64,000 nucleotides of DNA. Source: Paludibacter jiangxiensis (GTDB lineage: Bacteria > Bacteroidota > Bacteroidia > Bacteroidales > Paludibacteraceae). Made by a program: the position numbers and the translations under genes. Location: NCBI RefSeq assembly GCF_001618385.1, contig NZ_BDCR01000004.1, positions 682,001 through 746,000 on the forward strand, in the 5' to 3' direction. A model generated the notes under the pieces. That model made no database searches. It had not been told where the DNA came from and was given only the letters and a program-made list of their open reading frames with translations. Shown here piece after piece: positions 7,935 through 16,813 of the stretch (positions are counted from its first letter, which is position 1; each line of letters opens with the position of its first letter).

Positions 7935-9887
7935 CTACTTCTCAATCACCGATCCCCATCCTGCCGGAATAATATTATTTCCACGCATCCAATCCAGAGC
8001 GCTATCCAGACGGTCTGTGTACTTTTGTTTACGTGGATCCCAATTCAAAAAGTCCTGTTTCAATGCCAGATCGTTAATGATTTGCCCCTTTATGATACGA
8101 TTGTTCCAAACGGCATAAAGGGTAGCCACTATTTCGCACTGCTCCCATTTGGCTTTTTTGAAGGTGCTAATAATCGATTCTATCTGCTCTTTTTCGCCCG
8201 AGAACTTTTCTTCAAACAATTCATCGACTGTCGCAACGCCCATCATTTCGTGGTAACGTACATGATTGTCTATTTTGTTTTTCCGGGCATCGTATATGCC
8301 ATACCTTCTGAGTTTCGATTCTATCTCTAATATCAATTCGTCATAAGGCCCGGCTACATTGACTACATATTTCGATTCAAAATCGATTTGGCAGATATAC
8401 TCTACCAGAAACAAGAGCTTCATCATCATCACACGGCCAAAACCATCCGAGTTGAAGCGACGGATAAGGTAAGCCGCCAAAATGGTGCGCTCGCTGATAT
8501 TCGATTTTCGGGTAGCCGACACCGTCTGCAGAACCGGTTCCGCTTTTTTCTCCTCCAACGCCTCCCGCAACACCTGTTGCAGCAGCATTTCATTTTGCTG
8601 TTGACTAGCGCGGATGCTGGCTTCCAGTTCGTCGCAGGTGCGCATTAGCTCGTCAAGCTTGCTGACAATTGCTTGCTGCTCGGAGAGAGGGGGAAGAGGA
8701 GAAATAATATTCTTTAGCTTAGTTCCATTAAAATTTGCTTGACCATTTTGTTGAATAATATGTGGCTCAAGTTGAGATTCTCTACAAAAACTAGAATTTA
8801 TGTAAGAGTTGATGAAATCAACTGAAATCTGTTCAATAAATTGGATACGTATTAAATATGAAGCAAAAGTCATTACTGAATTTTGGCCTTTATATACACC
8901 AGATTTCCCAACTAGCTCCCAACTATTTGTTCTATTGAATAGTAAATCATTATTGAATAGATATAATCTGGGTAAATCTTTAATTGTGTCTTTTACGTAT
9001 TTCAAGTTATCCAAAACAATTTTCCCATTTTGAATATTATTCATTCTTAAAACTGGTATGTTTACTGAGTTTAAGTCTGCCTTTTCAGATGTTCCATATT
9101 CTATGTTATATGCTATCTCCCCCAATCTACACCACGCCCAGCCCTCTGGAATTTCAAAAGGAATTTCATCCTCACCAATCGGTGCTAATTCTTTCTCCTT
9201 TTTTAGTTTTCCATCTTTGATGAGTTGTTTCTTTTCCGCCTTTATCTTCTCCAACAAGGCCTGAGCACTATTTTCCCCTTCTATCAGTTCGGGGTGTGCG
9301 CTGCGGAAGTCGGCTGTGAGCTTGCCCTGCATGGCTTCGCGCAAAAAGGATTGGCGAAGTTGTCTGACAAGATCGAGTTGGTGGGTGAGTTCCGTTGATA
9401 GAGAATCACTTTGCAACTGATTTTTTTTGTATCTATCAATTATTTCTGTCTGTTTATCGTAGTCGGGTAGAGTAACTTCTATCCTGCATAGATCTTCAAA
9501 ACGTAATGCCTGCCTTACTGTGCCTCTGGCATGTTGTTTTATCTGACTTAAACCCTCTGAAGATTTAAGAAACGTTAAAAGTAATTGAGGTAGTACTTTA
9601 TTCGGTTTTACTTTAAATAACACATAAGCAGGACTAATCAAACCTTTAATATCCTCTTCTACATATGCTATCGAACCGACATTTATTCTATAAGGATTAT
9701 ATGCAAAGCAACCCTTTTCAATTATTTTATAGTCATCACCTTTTTCCTCAGCTGCATATTTTGATTCCGTTATTCCTTTTTCATTACTAACTCCTAGAAA
9801 CGGTAAATTTTCAGAACCACCTAGGTCTTTAGCTCTAACAGAGAATGACTCCACCAGCTCTTTTAGTTTATATATGCGGGAACTCAT
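7935..9887 (-). CDS. hsdS: Type I restriction-modification specificity subunit with an extra C-terminal domain
   Basis: HsdS chooses the DNA target of the type I complex. The 650-residue protein has two target-recognition halves: the first about 1-180 ending in the coiled segment LTHQLDLVRQLRQSFLREAM, the second about 245-445 with WAWCRLGEIAY and the helical PLPPLSEQQAIVSKLDELM. The first half begins without the usual leader and is shorter. Residues about 455-650 are not part of normal HsdS (usually 400-480 residues); this extension begins SERTILAAYLIRRF and contains MMMKLLFLVEYI, which resembles Panacea/SocA-like (DUF4065) sequences. Its ATG overlaps the hsdM stop by four bases, so translation is coupled. 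It is the last gene of the operon. Confidence 0.92.
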   Translation of the reverse strand: MSSRIYKLKELVESFSVRAKDLGGSENLPFLGVSNEKGITESKYAAEEKGDDYKIIEKGCFAYNPYRINVGSIAYVEEDIKGLISPAYVLFKVKPNKVLPQLLLTFLKSSEGLSQIKQHARGTVRQALRFEDLCRIEVTLPDYDKQTEIIDRYKKNQLQSDSLSTELTHQLDLVRQLRQSFLREAMQGKLTADFRSAHPELIEGENSAQALLEKIKAEKKQLIKDGKLKKEKELAPIGEDEIPFEIPEGWAWCRLGEIAYNIEYGTSEKADLNSVNIPVLRMNNIQNGKIVLDNLKYVKDTIKDLPRLYLFNNDLLFNRTNSWELVGKSGVYKGQNSVMTFASYLIRIQFIEQISVDFINSYINSSFCRESQLEPHIIQQNGQANFNGTKLKNIISPLPPLSEQQAIVSKLDELMRTCDELEASIRASQQQNEMLLQQVLREALEEKKAEPVLQTVSATRKSNISERTILAAYLIRRFNSDGFGRVMMMKLLFLVEYICQIDFESKYVVNVAGPYDELILEIESKLRRYGIYDARKNKIDNHVRYHEMMGVATVDELFEEKFSGEKEQIESIISTFKKAKWEQCEIVATLYAVWNNRIIKGQIINDLALKQDFLNWDPRKQKYTDRLDSALDWMRGNNIIPAGWGSVIEK

Positions 9888-11320
9888 TTAAGGACCTCCT
9901 TTAATTTAGCCAACAATCCCGCACTTTTCTCAAACGATTTATCCAGCATCTGCATCAGTTCGGCACTACTATATTCAATGGCATCTTCCTGTCGGTTGGG
10001 GTTTTTAATATCCAGGTCGTAGCCCCGTTCTTTCAGGGTATCGATAGATACTTTCCAGCACAGGTCGGATTCCTGGCGGTGGTTCCACCATTTCTTGATG
10101 GGAGCAAACTCTTTGAGTTGTATGGTTTTGGTTTTGCTGTACGATTTTTGTCCTTCGGGCAGGCGGTGTTCGTAGTACCAGACTTCCTTCGTCGGTTCTC
10201 CTTTGGTAAAGAAGAGCAGGTTGGTAGCCACCGTGGCATAGGGCTGAAATACCGAATTAGGCAGGCGGATAATGGTGTGAAGGTTGCAATCTTCGAGCAA
10301 CTTTTGGCGTACCCGCTGTTTAACGCCGTCGCCGGTGAGTGAGCCGTCGGGCAACACAATACCGGCGCGTCCACCCTGTTTCAGCAGGTGTATCATCAGC
10401 ACCAGAAAGAGGTCGGCGCTCTCTTTGGTACGGAAGCTTTGCGGAAAGTTGTTCTCGTTATTGTTGGCCACAATGCCACCAAAGGGCGGGTTGGCCAGTA
10501 TGGCATCCACACGGTGCCGGTTGGTATAATTGCTTAGTGGTTGGTCCAGCGAATCTCGATACGAGATTTTGGGCACTTCAATGTCGTGCAAAATCAGGTT
10601 GGTAGTCGCCAGCAGATAAGGCAGTGGTTTGTATTCCCATCCTATAATATTCTCGGCGATACTTTGGCGCTCTTCCACGCTATTGGCCTGTTTCTTCAAG
10701 TGCTCGATGGCAGCCGTGAGGTAACCACCCGTTCCGCAGCTCGGATCCAAAATCTTTTCGCCCAGTAGCGGATTTACCATTTCGCAGATAAACTCGGTAA
10801 TGGCGCGCGGGGTATAAAACTCCCCGCTCTTGCCCGCGCTTTGCAGTTCCTTGAGAATGGTTTCGTACAACTCACCAAAAGCATGACGGTCTTTGGCTAT
10901 GTTGAAGTCTATCTCATTCAGCTTGTTCAATACCTTGCGGATATTGATGCCGCTTTTCATGTAGTTGTTGTTGCCTTCAAACACCTCGCGTACAATGAGC
11001 GCCCGTTTGTTGCGCAGGTCGTCGGTGCTGTTTACCGGCAGGTTGCGCAGATCCTGAAACAGTTTTCGATCCACAAATTCCTGCAATTCATCACCAGTAA
11101 TTCCCTCGTCATTGCCAGCCCAGGCATCCCAGTGCAGTTCGTCGGGGATAGGACTTGTATAGTTGTCGTTGAGTAGTTCAAGCTCTTTGTCTTTGTCGGA
11201 GAATATTTTGAAAAACAGCATCCATCCCAGCTGTTCGATGCGTTGCGCATCGCCGTTTAGGCCGGTATCCTGCCACATTATCTTGCGGATGCTATCGAGG
11301 GTTCCTTTTAGGTTTGTCAT
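9884..11320 (-). CDS. hsdM: Type I restriction-modification DNA methyltransferase subunit
   Basis: A 478-residue N6-adenine methyltransferase that modifies the host site and forms the core of the complex with HsdS. An N-terminal HsdM helical domain (about 5-135) is followed by the catalytic domain with the SAM-binding motif DPSCGTGGY (192-200) and the catalytic NPPFG (277-281). Length and motifs are normal, so the enzyme looks active. The gene overlaps hsdS by four bases and lies 180 bases after the DUF559 gene; that gap holds one copy of the cassette repeat. It belongs to the hsdR-DUF559-hsdM-hsdS transcription unit. Confidence 0.97.
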   Translation of the reverse strand: MTNLKGTLDSIRKIMWQDTGLNGDAQRIEQLGWMLFFKIFSDKDKELELLNDNYTSPIPDELHWDAWAGNDEGITGDELQEFVDRKLFQDLRNLPVNSTDDLRNKRALIVREVFEGNNNYMKSGINIRKVLNKLNEIDFNIAKDRHAFGELYETILKELQSAGKSGEFYTPRAITEFICEMVNPLLGEKILDPSCGTGGYLTAAIEHLKKQANSVEERQSIAENIIGWEYKPLPYLLATTNLILHDIEVPKISYRDSLDQPLSNYTNRHRVDAILANPPFGGIVANNNENNFPQSFRTKESADLFLVLMIHLLKQGGRAGIVLPDGSLTGDGVKQRVRQKLLEDCNLHTIIRLPNSVFQPYATVATNLLFFTKGEPTKEVWYYEHRLPEGQKSYSKTKTIQLKEFAPIKKWWNHRQESDLCWKVSIDTLKERGYDLDIKNPNRQEDAIEYSSAELMQMLDKSFEKSAGLLAKLKEVLK

Positions 11321-11352
11321 TATTATTGCTTCTTTTTTTTATTCTTTTTTCG

Positions 11353-11514
11353 CCCCTAAATCCCCTGAAGGGGACTTTGGGTAAGTGCGGTTTCAGAGGT
11401 TTGTATCGTTAAGTATGCTTTTTCTTATCTTAATTACGAGAATACTTTTGTATATTTTGCGATCAGAAGTCCCCTTCAGGGGAATCGAAGATCAGCGCAG
11501 CTAATTAGGGGTAG
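11353..11514. repeat. Cassette repeat, copy A (3' side of the DUF559 gene)
   Basis: A stretch of about 160 bp that recurs at 11935-12152 with few changes. It opens with the palindrome TCCCCTGAAGGGGA (11361-11374), continues through an AT-rich middle and closes with the same palindrome reversed (11470-11483) plus the segment ending in CTAATTAGGGGTAG, which covers the last codons and stop of the DUF559 gene. The two outer palindromes can pair with each other, so the transcript could form a long stem. Confidence 0.85.
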
Positions 11515-11893
11515 CCAGCTTAGCAACACCTAAATAACGTTTAATACTATCTACTACCTTTTCAATATCATTCAGAACCTCTTCATTTGTAAACCGGATA
11601 ACGGTTAATCCCCATTTTTCCAGTTCCGCAGTTCTTCCATCGTCGTATGCTTGTTGATATTCGTGAATACCTCCATCTATTTCAATCACTAATTTGAATT
11701 TGTGACAATAAAAATCAGCAACAAAAATATCAATCGGATGTTGTGCCTTAAAACGGACTCCCAACTGGGATTTATTCAGATTTTCCCAAAGTTTTGTTTC
11801 TGCCGGAGTCATATTTTTTCGTAATAACTCAGCATTCTGAAATATAGTACGCTTTGCACCATAAAACATTGCGGGTTGTTCGGTTCGTTGCAT
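11501..11893 (-). CDS. DUF559 endonuclease-like protein
   Basis: A 130-residue protein of the DUF559 family, related to very-short-patch-repair-type and other PD-(D/E)XK nucleases. Visible are the N-terminal helix MTPAETKLWENL, the QHPIDIFVADFYCHKFKLVIEIDGGIHE core with the expected acidic residues (Asp of ADFYC, Glu and Asp of VIEIDG) and the closing VIRFTNEEVLNDIEKV. The motifs are intact, so it may cut DNA, but no role is established for the family. It lies between hsdR and hsdM, which normally adjoin, and is flanked by direct copies of a palindrome-bearing repeat, so it was probably inserted into an existing operon. Confidence 0.88.
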   Translation of the reverse strand: MQRTEQPAMFYGAKRTIFQNAELLRKNMTPAETKLWENLNKSQLGVRFKAQHPIDIFVADFYCHKFKLVIEIDGGIHEYQQAYDDGRTAELEKWGLTVIRFTNEEVLNDIEKVVDSIKRYLGVAKLATPN

Positions 11894-11934
11894 GGCTTTA
11901 TTTTTCTCGTCTTACTTTTCGCTCTTTTTTCTGT

Positions 11935-12152
11935 CCCTAAATCCCCTGAAGGGGACTTTGGGTAAGTGCGGTTTAGGAGGTTTGTATCGTTAAGTATGCT
12001 TTTTTCTTATCTTAATAGCACGAGAATATCTTTATATATCTTGCGATCAAAAGTCCCCTTCAGGGGATTTAGGGGCAGATTTAGTTCTTGCGTTTTTCGA
12101 TCAGAAGTCCCCTTCAGGGGACTCGAAGATCAGCGCAGCTAATTATGGGTAG
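11935..12152. repeat. Cassette repeat, copy B (5' side of the DUF559 gene)
   Basis: Second copy of the repeat at 11353-11514. It has the same opening palindrome (11942-11955) and AT-rich middle, but its right end is longer by about 54 bases because the reversed palindrome occurs twice (12054-12067 and 12108-12121). It ends in CTAATTATGGGTAG, nearly the same as the DUF559 stop region in copy A, as if the tail of a second, lost DUF559 gene remained here. It fills the 315-base gap between hsdR and the DUF559 gene. Confidence 0.85.
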
Positions 12153-12208
12153 TACACCGAGGGCAGTCACGAGCCGCAGAATCCCTAAGATAAACTAAAA
12201 ACAAATTA

Positions 12209-14656
12209 CTACCCTATACTCTGATACAATTCCTTTTCCAACTCTTTTATGGCTCTCATATAATTGGCTTTACTACCAAATTCATTGATAATTTCCACCG
12301 GCGAACCATATTCGGTAAAGGGTTGTACCCGCAAAACATCCATGTTTTCGATATTGGTAATTCCTTCGTCGGCATATTTATCTAATAAAGCTTCCAGTAC
12401 TTTACGGGCTTGTTCGCCGTATTTTGCAAAGTAGTTGCGCTTCTTTACATTATTGGCTCTTTCTTTACGCGTTAATGGCGGCTGCCCGTAAGCTACGTGG
12501 CATATCAGATCGAACAAATCAACCTCTTTGTTTACCGCATTTTCGAGTGCTTCTACCATCACCCCCTGCTCTTCCAGCTCCTGAACAAGGATTTCTTTTT
12601 TGTCTGCACTATTCCATGATTTCAAAAAGTCATCGAGCGATGCATAGCGTCCCATAACAACTTCGCGGGTATAATCCTTCAGACTAACAGTAATAGGTTT
12701 GCCATTGTTATCGAAATACAACTCGCGACTTATCAAAGCAGACACGTCGACTCCATTAACATACACTTTAGTCTTGCGGATGGGAGTATCCCACATAGTT
12801 TTGTCCTCATCTTCCGGCTCCGGGTATCTGACAACCGGATTGATTACAATTTCTTCTCCCGTTTCTTCATCTTCAATTGAAGCATGATCATTCTCTTCTT
12901 CGCTAATAATATCAGTTAAATCGGCATTTCCTGAAACAGGTTTTACGCGTATCGGATCACCGTCAAACTCTTTATCAGCAAACAAATCGGTTACGTTACG
13001 AAAATCAAGGATGGTAAAATATAGCTTATTGAATTCTTCATTAATGCGCGTACCACGTCCGATTATCTGCTTGAATTTGGTCATGGATTTAATTTCGGCA
13101 TCCAGCACAATTACTTTGCAGGTTTGAGCATCAACACCTGTGGTCATTAATTCTGACGTAGTTGCAATCACCGGATAGCGTTCTTCAGGGTTGATAAAAT
13201 TATCCAGCTCCCGTTTACCTTCGTCATTATCGCCGGTAATCTGCATGACATACTTATAATTATCGGCAGCCAAATCGGCATTGCAATTGGCAATAGCCGT
13301 TCGCATACGGTTAGCATGGTCAATATCGGTACAGAACACAATCGTTTTGGCAAAGCGATCGTAGCCATTCAGAAACTCCGTCAATTTTTGAGCAACAACT
13401 TGGGTACGCTCATCTATAACGAGATTTTTATCAAAGTCTTTACGGTTATAGATGCGGTCTTCCACCATATCTCCGTCTTTATCGGTTTTGCCCTTTTCGG
13501 GGCGCCATCCTTCGGCATCGACATTGATCGTAACCCTTACAACCCGATAAGGAGCCAAAAAACCATCGTCGATGCCCTGTTTTAATGAATAAGTATAAAC
13601 GGGATCGCCAAAATACTCGCTATTGGATACTTCACTGGTCTCTTTAGGAGTAGCAGTCAAACCGATATGAGTAGCTTTATTGAAATAGGTTAAGATTTCA
13701 TGCCAGGCACTATTCTCTTTTGCACTTCCACGATGACACTCATCAATAACAATCAAATCGAAAAATTCCCGGGAAAATTGCTTATAGGCATTCGCCTCTT
13801 CGTCAGCTCCTGATAACCCTTGATACAATGCCAGATATACTTCGTAGCTTTTATCTATCATTCGGTTTTTTACAACCGTCATTTTATCCTTGAAATGTTT
13901 GAAATCACCCCGCTTTGTCTGGTCAATCAGTGCATTACGATCGGCCAGAAACAAAATACGCTTTTTTGCTCCGCTTTTCCATAGTCGGTGTATAATCTGA
14001 AAAGCCGTGTATGTTTTGCCTGTACCGGTTGCCATTACGAGCAAAATGCGGGGCTGTCCATTCGCAATAGCTTCTACCGTACGATTAACGGCAATTTGCT
14101 GGTAGTAACGAGGACTACGTCCGCTACCATCAAAGAAATAGGTTTGTGAAGCAACTTTTTCGGCTTCGGGAGTATTAATGCCTTTGTATTGTTTGTACTT
14201 TTTCCACAACTGTTCGGGTGAAGGAAAGCTATTGTTATCAAGAACTGTTTCAATGTTTCCATCCGTCGCGGTTCGGTCGTGGAAGAGAAAACCACTTCCA
14301 TTGCTGCTAAACACACAAGGTATATCCAAAATTTGGGCATAATCTAACGCTTGTTGTATGCCATCTCGAATGGAATGTTTATTGTCCTTTGCTTCTATAA
14401 TCGCAATGGGTATATTGGGCTTGTAATAAAGGATATAGTCAGCCCGCTTTTTTGCACCACGAGCCGTAAGTTTACCACGTACATAGATTTTCCCATCAGT
14501 AAAACTGACTTCTTCAAGCATTTGGGTATTTCTATCCCAACCGGCATTCTCTATAGCAGGCGTAATAATTTTTGTACAAATATCTCTTTCTGAAAGTGAT
14601 TTAAGATTAAGCATTACCATTGCATTAGAATATTTACTTAGGGAATCAATTTTCAA
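12209..14656 (-). CDS. hsdR: Type I restriction endonuclease subunit R (DEAD-box translocase/nuclease)
   Basis: The 815-residue motor and nuclease of the type I system. The nuclease domain (about 20-150) shows Asp73 and Glu88-x-Lys90 in the RADYILYY...IAIIEAK stretch. A superfamily 2 helicase follows: Walker A ATGTGKT (209-215), DECH box (305-308), the GLTATP motif and a C-terminal helicase half with QIIGRGTRI. All catalytic parts are present. The start is not certain: the first Met at 14656 is kept, but Met13 or Met15 (14620 or 14614) are possible. It is the first gene of the restriction operon. A weak AATATTTG about 95 bases upstream is the best promoter guess. Confidence 0.95.
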   Translation of the reverse strand: MKIDSLSKYSNAMVMLNLKSLSERDICTKIITPAIENAGWDRNTQMLEEVSFTDGKIYVRGKLTARGAKKRADYILYYKPNIPIAIIEAKDNKHSIRDGIQQALDYAQILDIPCVFSSNGSGFLFHDRTATDGNIETVLDNNSFPSPEQLWKKYKQYKGINTPEAEKVASQTYFFDGSGRSPRYYQQIAVNRTVEAIANGQPRILLVMATGTGKTYTAFQIIHRLWKSGAKKRILFLADRNALIDQTKRGDFKHFKDKMTVVKNRMIDKSYEVYLALYQGLSGADEEANAYKQFSREFFDLIVIDECHRGSAKENSAWHEILTYFNKATHIGLTATPKETSEVSNSEYFGDPVYTYSLKQGIDDGFLAPYRVVRVTINVDAEGWRPEKGKTDKDGDMVEDRIYNRKDFDKNLVIDERTQVVAQKLTEFLNGYDRFAKTIVFCTDIDHANRMRTAIANCNADLAADNYKYVMQITGDNDEGKRELDNFINPEERYPVIATTSELMTTGVDAQTCKVIVLDAEIKSMTKFKQIIGRGTRINEEFNKLYFTILDFRNVTDLFADKEFDGDPIRVKPVSGNADLTDIISEEENDHASIEDEETGEEIVINPVVRYPEPEDEDKTMWDTPIRKTKVYVNGVDVSALISRELYFDNNGKPITVSLKDYTREVVMGRYASLDDFLKSWNSADKKEILVQELEEQGVMVEALENAVNKEVDLFDLICHVAYGQPPLTRKERANNVKKRNYFAKYGEQARKVLEALLDKYADEGITNIENMDVLRVQPFTEYGSPVEIINEFGSKANYMRAIKELEKELYQSIG

Positions 14657-15357
14657 CCTTCAAATCTACAAATTCCCTTTGAAAACAGCCGCCTCTTTGT
14701 TAATTTTTTCAGGCTTCAGTTTCTATTAAAAGGCTTCTTGGATCGAATCAAATATTCTTATCAGCACCACACTAAGAACAATCAGTGAAATTTGATTACC
14801 TTTATTCACCACAAATCATAAAATTGACACACCAATTTACCACATCAATTTATCCATCAGAATATTAATTATGGCAATAAGCATTACAAATCAATAATTT
14901 TAATCGTTAAAGTTTCATTTTCCGAAACACCAACGAATATCTATTTTCATCTTTAGAAACATATCACAATCAAATACACGTATTTAGAAACAAACAATTC
15001 AATACAAAAAAGTTATGTTTGTATAAAGTTACTCAATTTCGTAATCGCGCGTTTTTTATTGGAAATCCAATAATCAGAATATTGTCAGCAAACTAAACGT
15101 ATCAATCCCAAACCTCCAACAGAGGGCACTAACAAAGAAGCATCATTGAAAAAAAGCAGCGTAAACAGTCAAGTTAAATTGTGATCGACTCAGGCGATAA
15201 TAATTACGTTTATTTATACGCATTATCATGAATAAGTTTATTAGTTTTGCATAATGGTTTGCTGGGCGTATAGTTTCCAAACCAAAAATTTCGACGATCA
15301 TTCGCATATAAAAAGCTTCATATAAAGAGAAAAAGCAAGAAAAAAAGAATCGAACTC
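14657..15357. other. AT-rich gene-free stretch between two divergent genes
   Basis: About 700 bases without a credible coding frame, richer in A and T than its surroundings. It must hold the promoters of hsdR (leftward; weak AATATTTG at 14750-14757) and of the regulator at 15358 (rightward; TAGTTTTG at 15242-15249 is the best candidate, without a clear -33 element). No strong hairpin or repeat was seen. The composition suggests a transfer boundary of the restriction region. Confidence 0.4.
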
Positions 15358-16332
15358 ATGAAAAATTTACTCAACAAACGACTGATATCTGCTATCGAAG
15401 AGTGTATTCCCGAGGGACAAAGTACGGCGTCTTTCCTTGCCGACATATTGTCGACTGGCAAAGAAGCTGTTTACCGTCGATTAAGAGGTGATGTTTTGTT
15501 TTCGTTTGATGAAGTAGCCAAAATATCACGTACACTCAACCTCTCGCTCGACAATATCGTGGGCGCTAATAACGCCGACAAGGTTCTGGTCGAATTAAGC
15601 ATCATGAAAAGCCCGAATATGATCGAAAATTTCAAACAAATGATGCTCAATACAACCCGTCATATAGAACGGATAAGTACATATCCGAATTCGGAGTCGA
15701 GAGTTGCATTCAATATCCTGCCCTGGAGCTTTTATCTGAATTATGACAATCTTGCCCGTTTCAGCATTTACAAGTGGGTGTATCAGAGAAATATAAATTC
15801 TGACACGCTTCATTTCTCTGACTTCTCTCTTCCTTCCGGAATCAAAGAATGCAACCAGAAATATGTTTTTGCATTCCGGGAGATTAAAAATTCCTGCGTT
15901 ATCTTAGACTGGAGTGTTTTTATTGCCTTTATCAAAGACATTGATTATTTTGTAAAGCTGGGTCTCATCGCCCGCCCTGATCTGTTACTCATCCAGGAAG
16001 AACTTTTGTCATTATTGAATGAGATAGAAGGATTTACAGTTTCAGGTCGCTATGCCAACGGCAATACTATATCTATCTACCTCTCCAATATTGAATTTGA
16101 GACTCCCTATGTACACCTGAAATCAGATAGCTACGAATGTTGCCACATCCGCATATTTTCTATCAATGGTATTAATTCTGAAAACAGCGAAATATGTCAG
16201 GAGCAAAAACGCTGGATCGAAACTCTCAAACGCTATTCGACACTAATTACACAAAGCGGAGAAATACAAAGGGCTGAATATTTCAAGACACAAAGAGAAC
16301 ATATCAAAAAAATGAGTACTGTTCTTGCGTAA
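15358..16332 (+). CDS. Helix-turn-helix transcriptional regulator of unknown target
   Basis: A 324-residue protein with an N-terminal HTH (about 22-70): TASFLADILSTGKEAVYRRLRGDVLFSFDEVAKISRTLNL is arranged like the BetR/XRE-like domains common in Bacteroidetes. The remaining 250 residues have no recognisable domain; they contain aromatic-rich segments and no transmembrane helices. It stands alone, with long gene-free stretches on both sides, next to the restriction operon and ahead of the glycosidase genes, so its target cannot be told from context. HTH assignment is good; function is open. Confidence 0.75.
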   Translation: MKNLLNKRLISAIEECIPEGQSTASFLADILSTGKEAVYRRLRGDVLFSFDEVAKISRTLNLSLDNIVGANNADKVLVELSIMKSPNMIENFKQMMLNTTRHIERISTYPNSESRVAFNILPWSFYLNYDNLARFSIYKWVYQRNINSDTLHFSDFSLPSGIKECNQKYVFAFREIKNSCVILDWSVFIAFIKDIDYFVKLGLIARPDLLLIQEELLSLLNEIEGFTVSGRYANGNTISIYLSNIEFETPYVHLKSDSYECCHIRIFSINGINSENSEICQEQKRWIETLKRYSTLITQSGEIQRAEYFKTQREHIKKMSTVLA

Positions 16333-16492
16333 ATTTCTAAACAAATCTGTATTGCGCATTAAACAGCCATCTCTTTACACTATTTAGTTCAATTTTCTTC
16401 AAATGACAAAAACCCATATTAAGTTACCGAAATAGAAAAACGAGACAGAATGATTTGTCGAAATTGACACCATCGGTTTGAAACCTTCCCAT

Positions 16493-16500
16493 TACCTTTG
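16493..16500 (+). promoter_or_regulatory. -7 element of the structured RNA locus
   Basis: TACCTTTG matches TAnnTTTG. No TTTG lies at the ideal distance upstream (the nearest are 12 and 26 bases away), so it is a partial match. It precedes the hairpin-rich region that ends in the terminator at 16777-16813. Confidence 0.5.
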
Positions 16501-16505
16501 TGCCG

Positions 16506-16813
16506 TCGTGTTGGTTAGGAAGCTATTAAAAGATTAAAAGGAAAACAAAAACCACAAGAAAGTTCGGGGCAAAGCCTCGTTTGTTTTCATAGAAAAACAC
16601 ATAATACTTCAGTTGTAATGTTCGCTCTGGAAAGCTTAAGGCGAACGAATTTTTGAAAGAATGGAGCGACGTGATGTCGCTCCTTCAAAATATAGCACAA
16701 TGACAATCAACAAGAAAAAAAATGATCCTGAGTTTAATATAAATTCAGGACAGTAATCTAAAGAGAAAGTGAAGAGCCGTGACCAGAAGTAATTTCAGGT
16801 CACGGTTTGTTTT
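16506..16813 (+). ncRNA. Candidate structured RNA, about 300 nt, with a tiny reading frame
   Basis: Between a TACCTTTG element and a strong terminator lie three further clean hairpins: CGGGGC/GCCTCG (16565-16579), GTTCGC/GCGAAC (16620-16646) and a perfect 8-bp GGAGCGAC/GTCGCTCC (16663-16683). After them an 18-codon frame (16700-16756, MTINKKKNDPEF...) could encode a peptide. The density of stems and the bracketing promoter and terminator suggest an expressed RNA, either a small RNA or a regulated leader left without its original gene. I do not recognise a known RNA family. Confidence 0.45.
16777..16813 (+). terminator. Rho-independent terminator
   Basis: Stem CCGTGACC (16777-16784) with GGTCACGG (16798-16805), then TTTGTTTT. 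The opposite strand also has a run of A and T, so it may serve the leftward glycosidase cluster as well. Confidence 0.75.
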
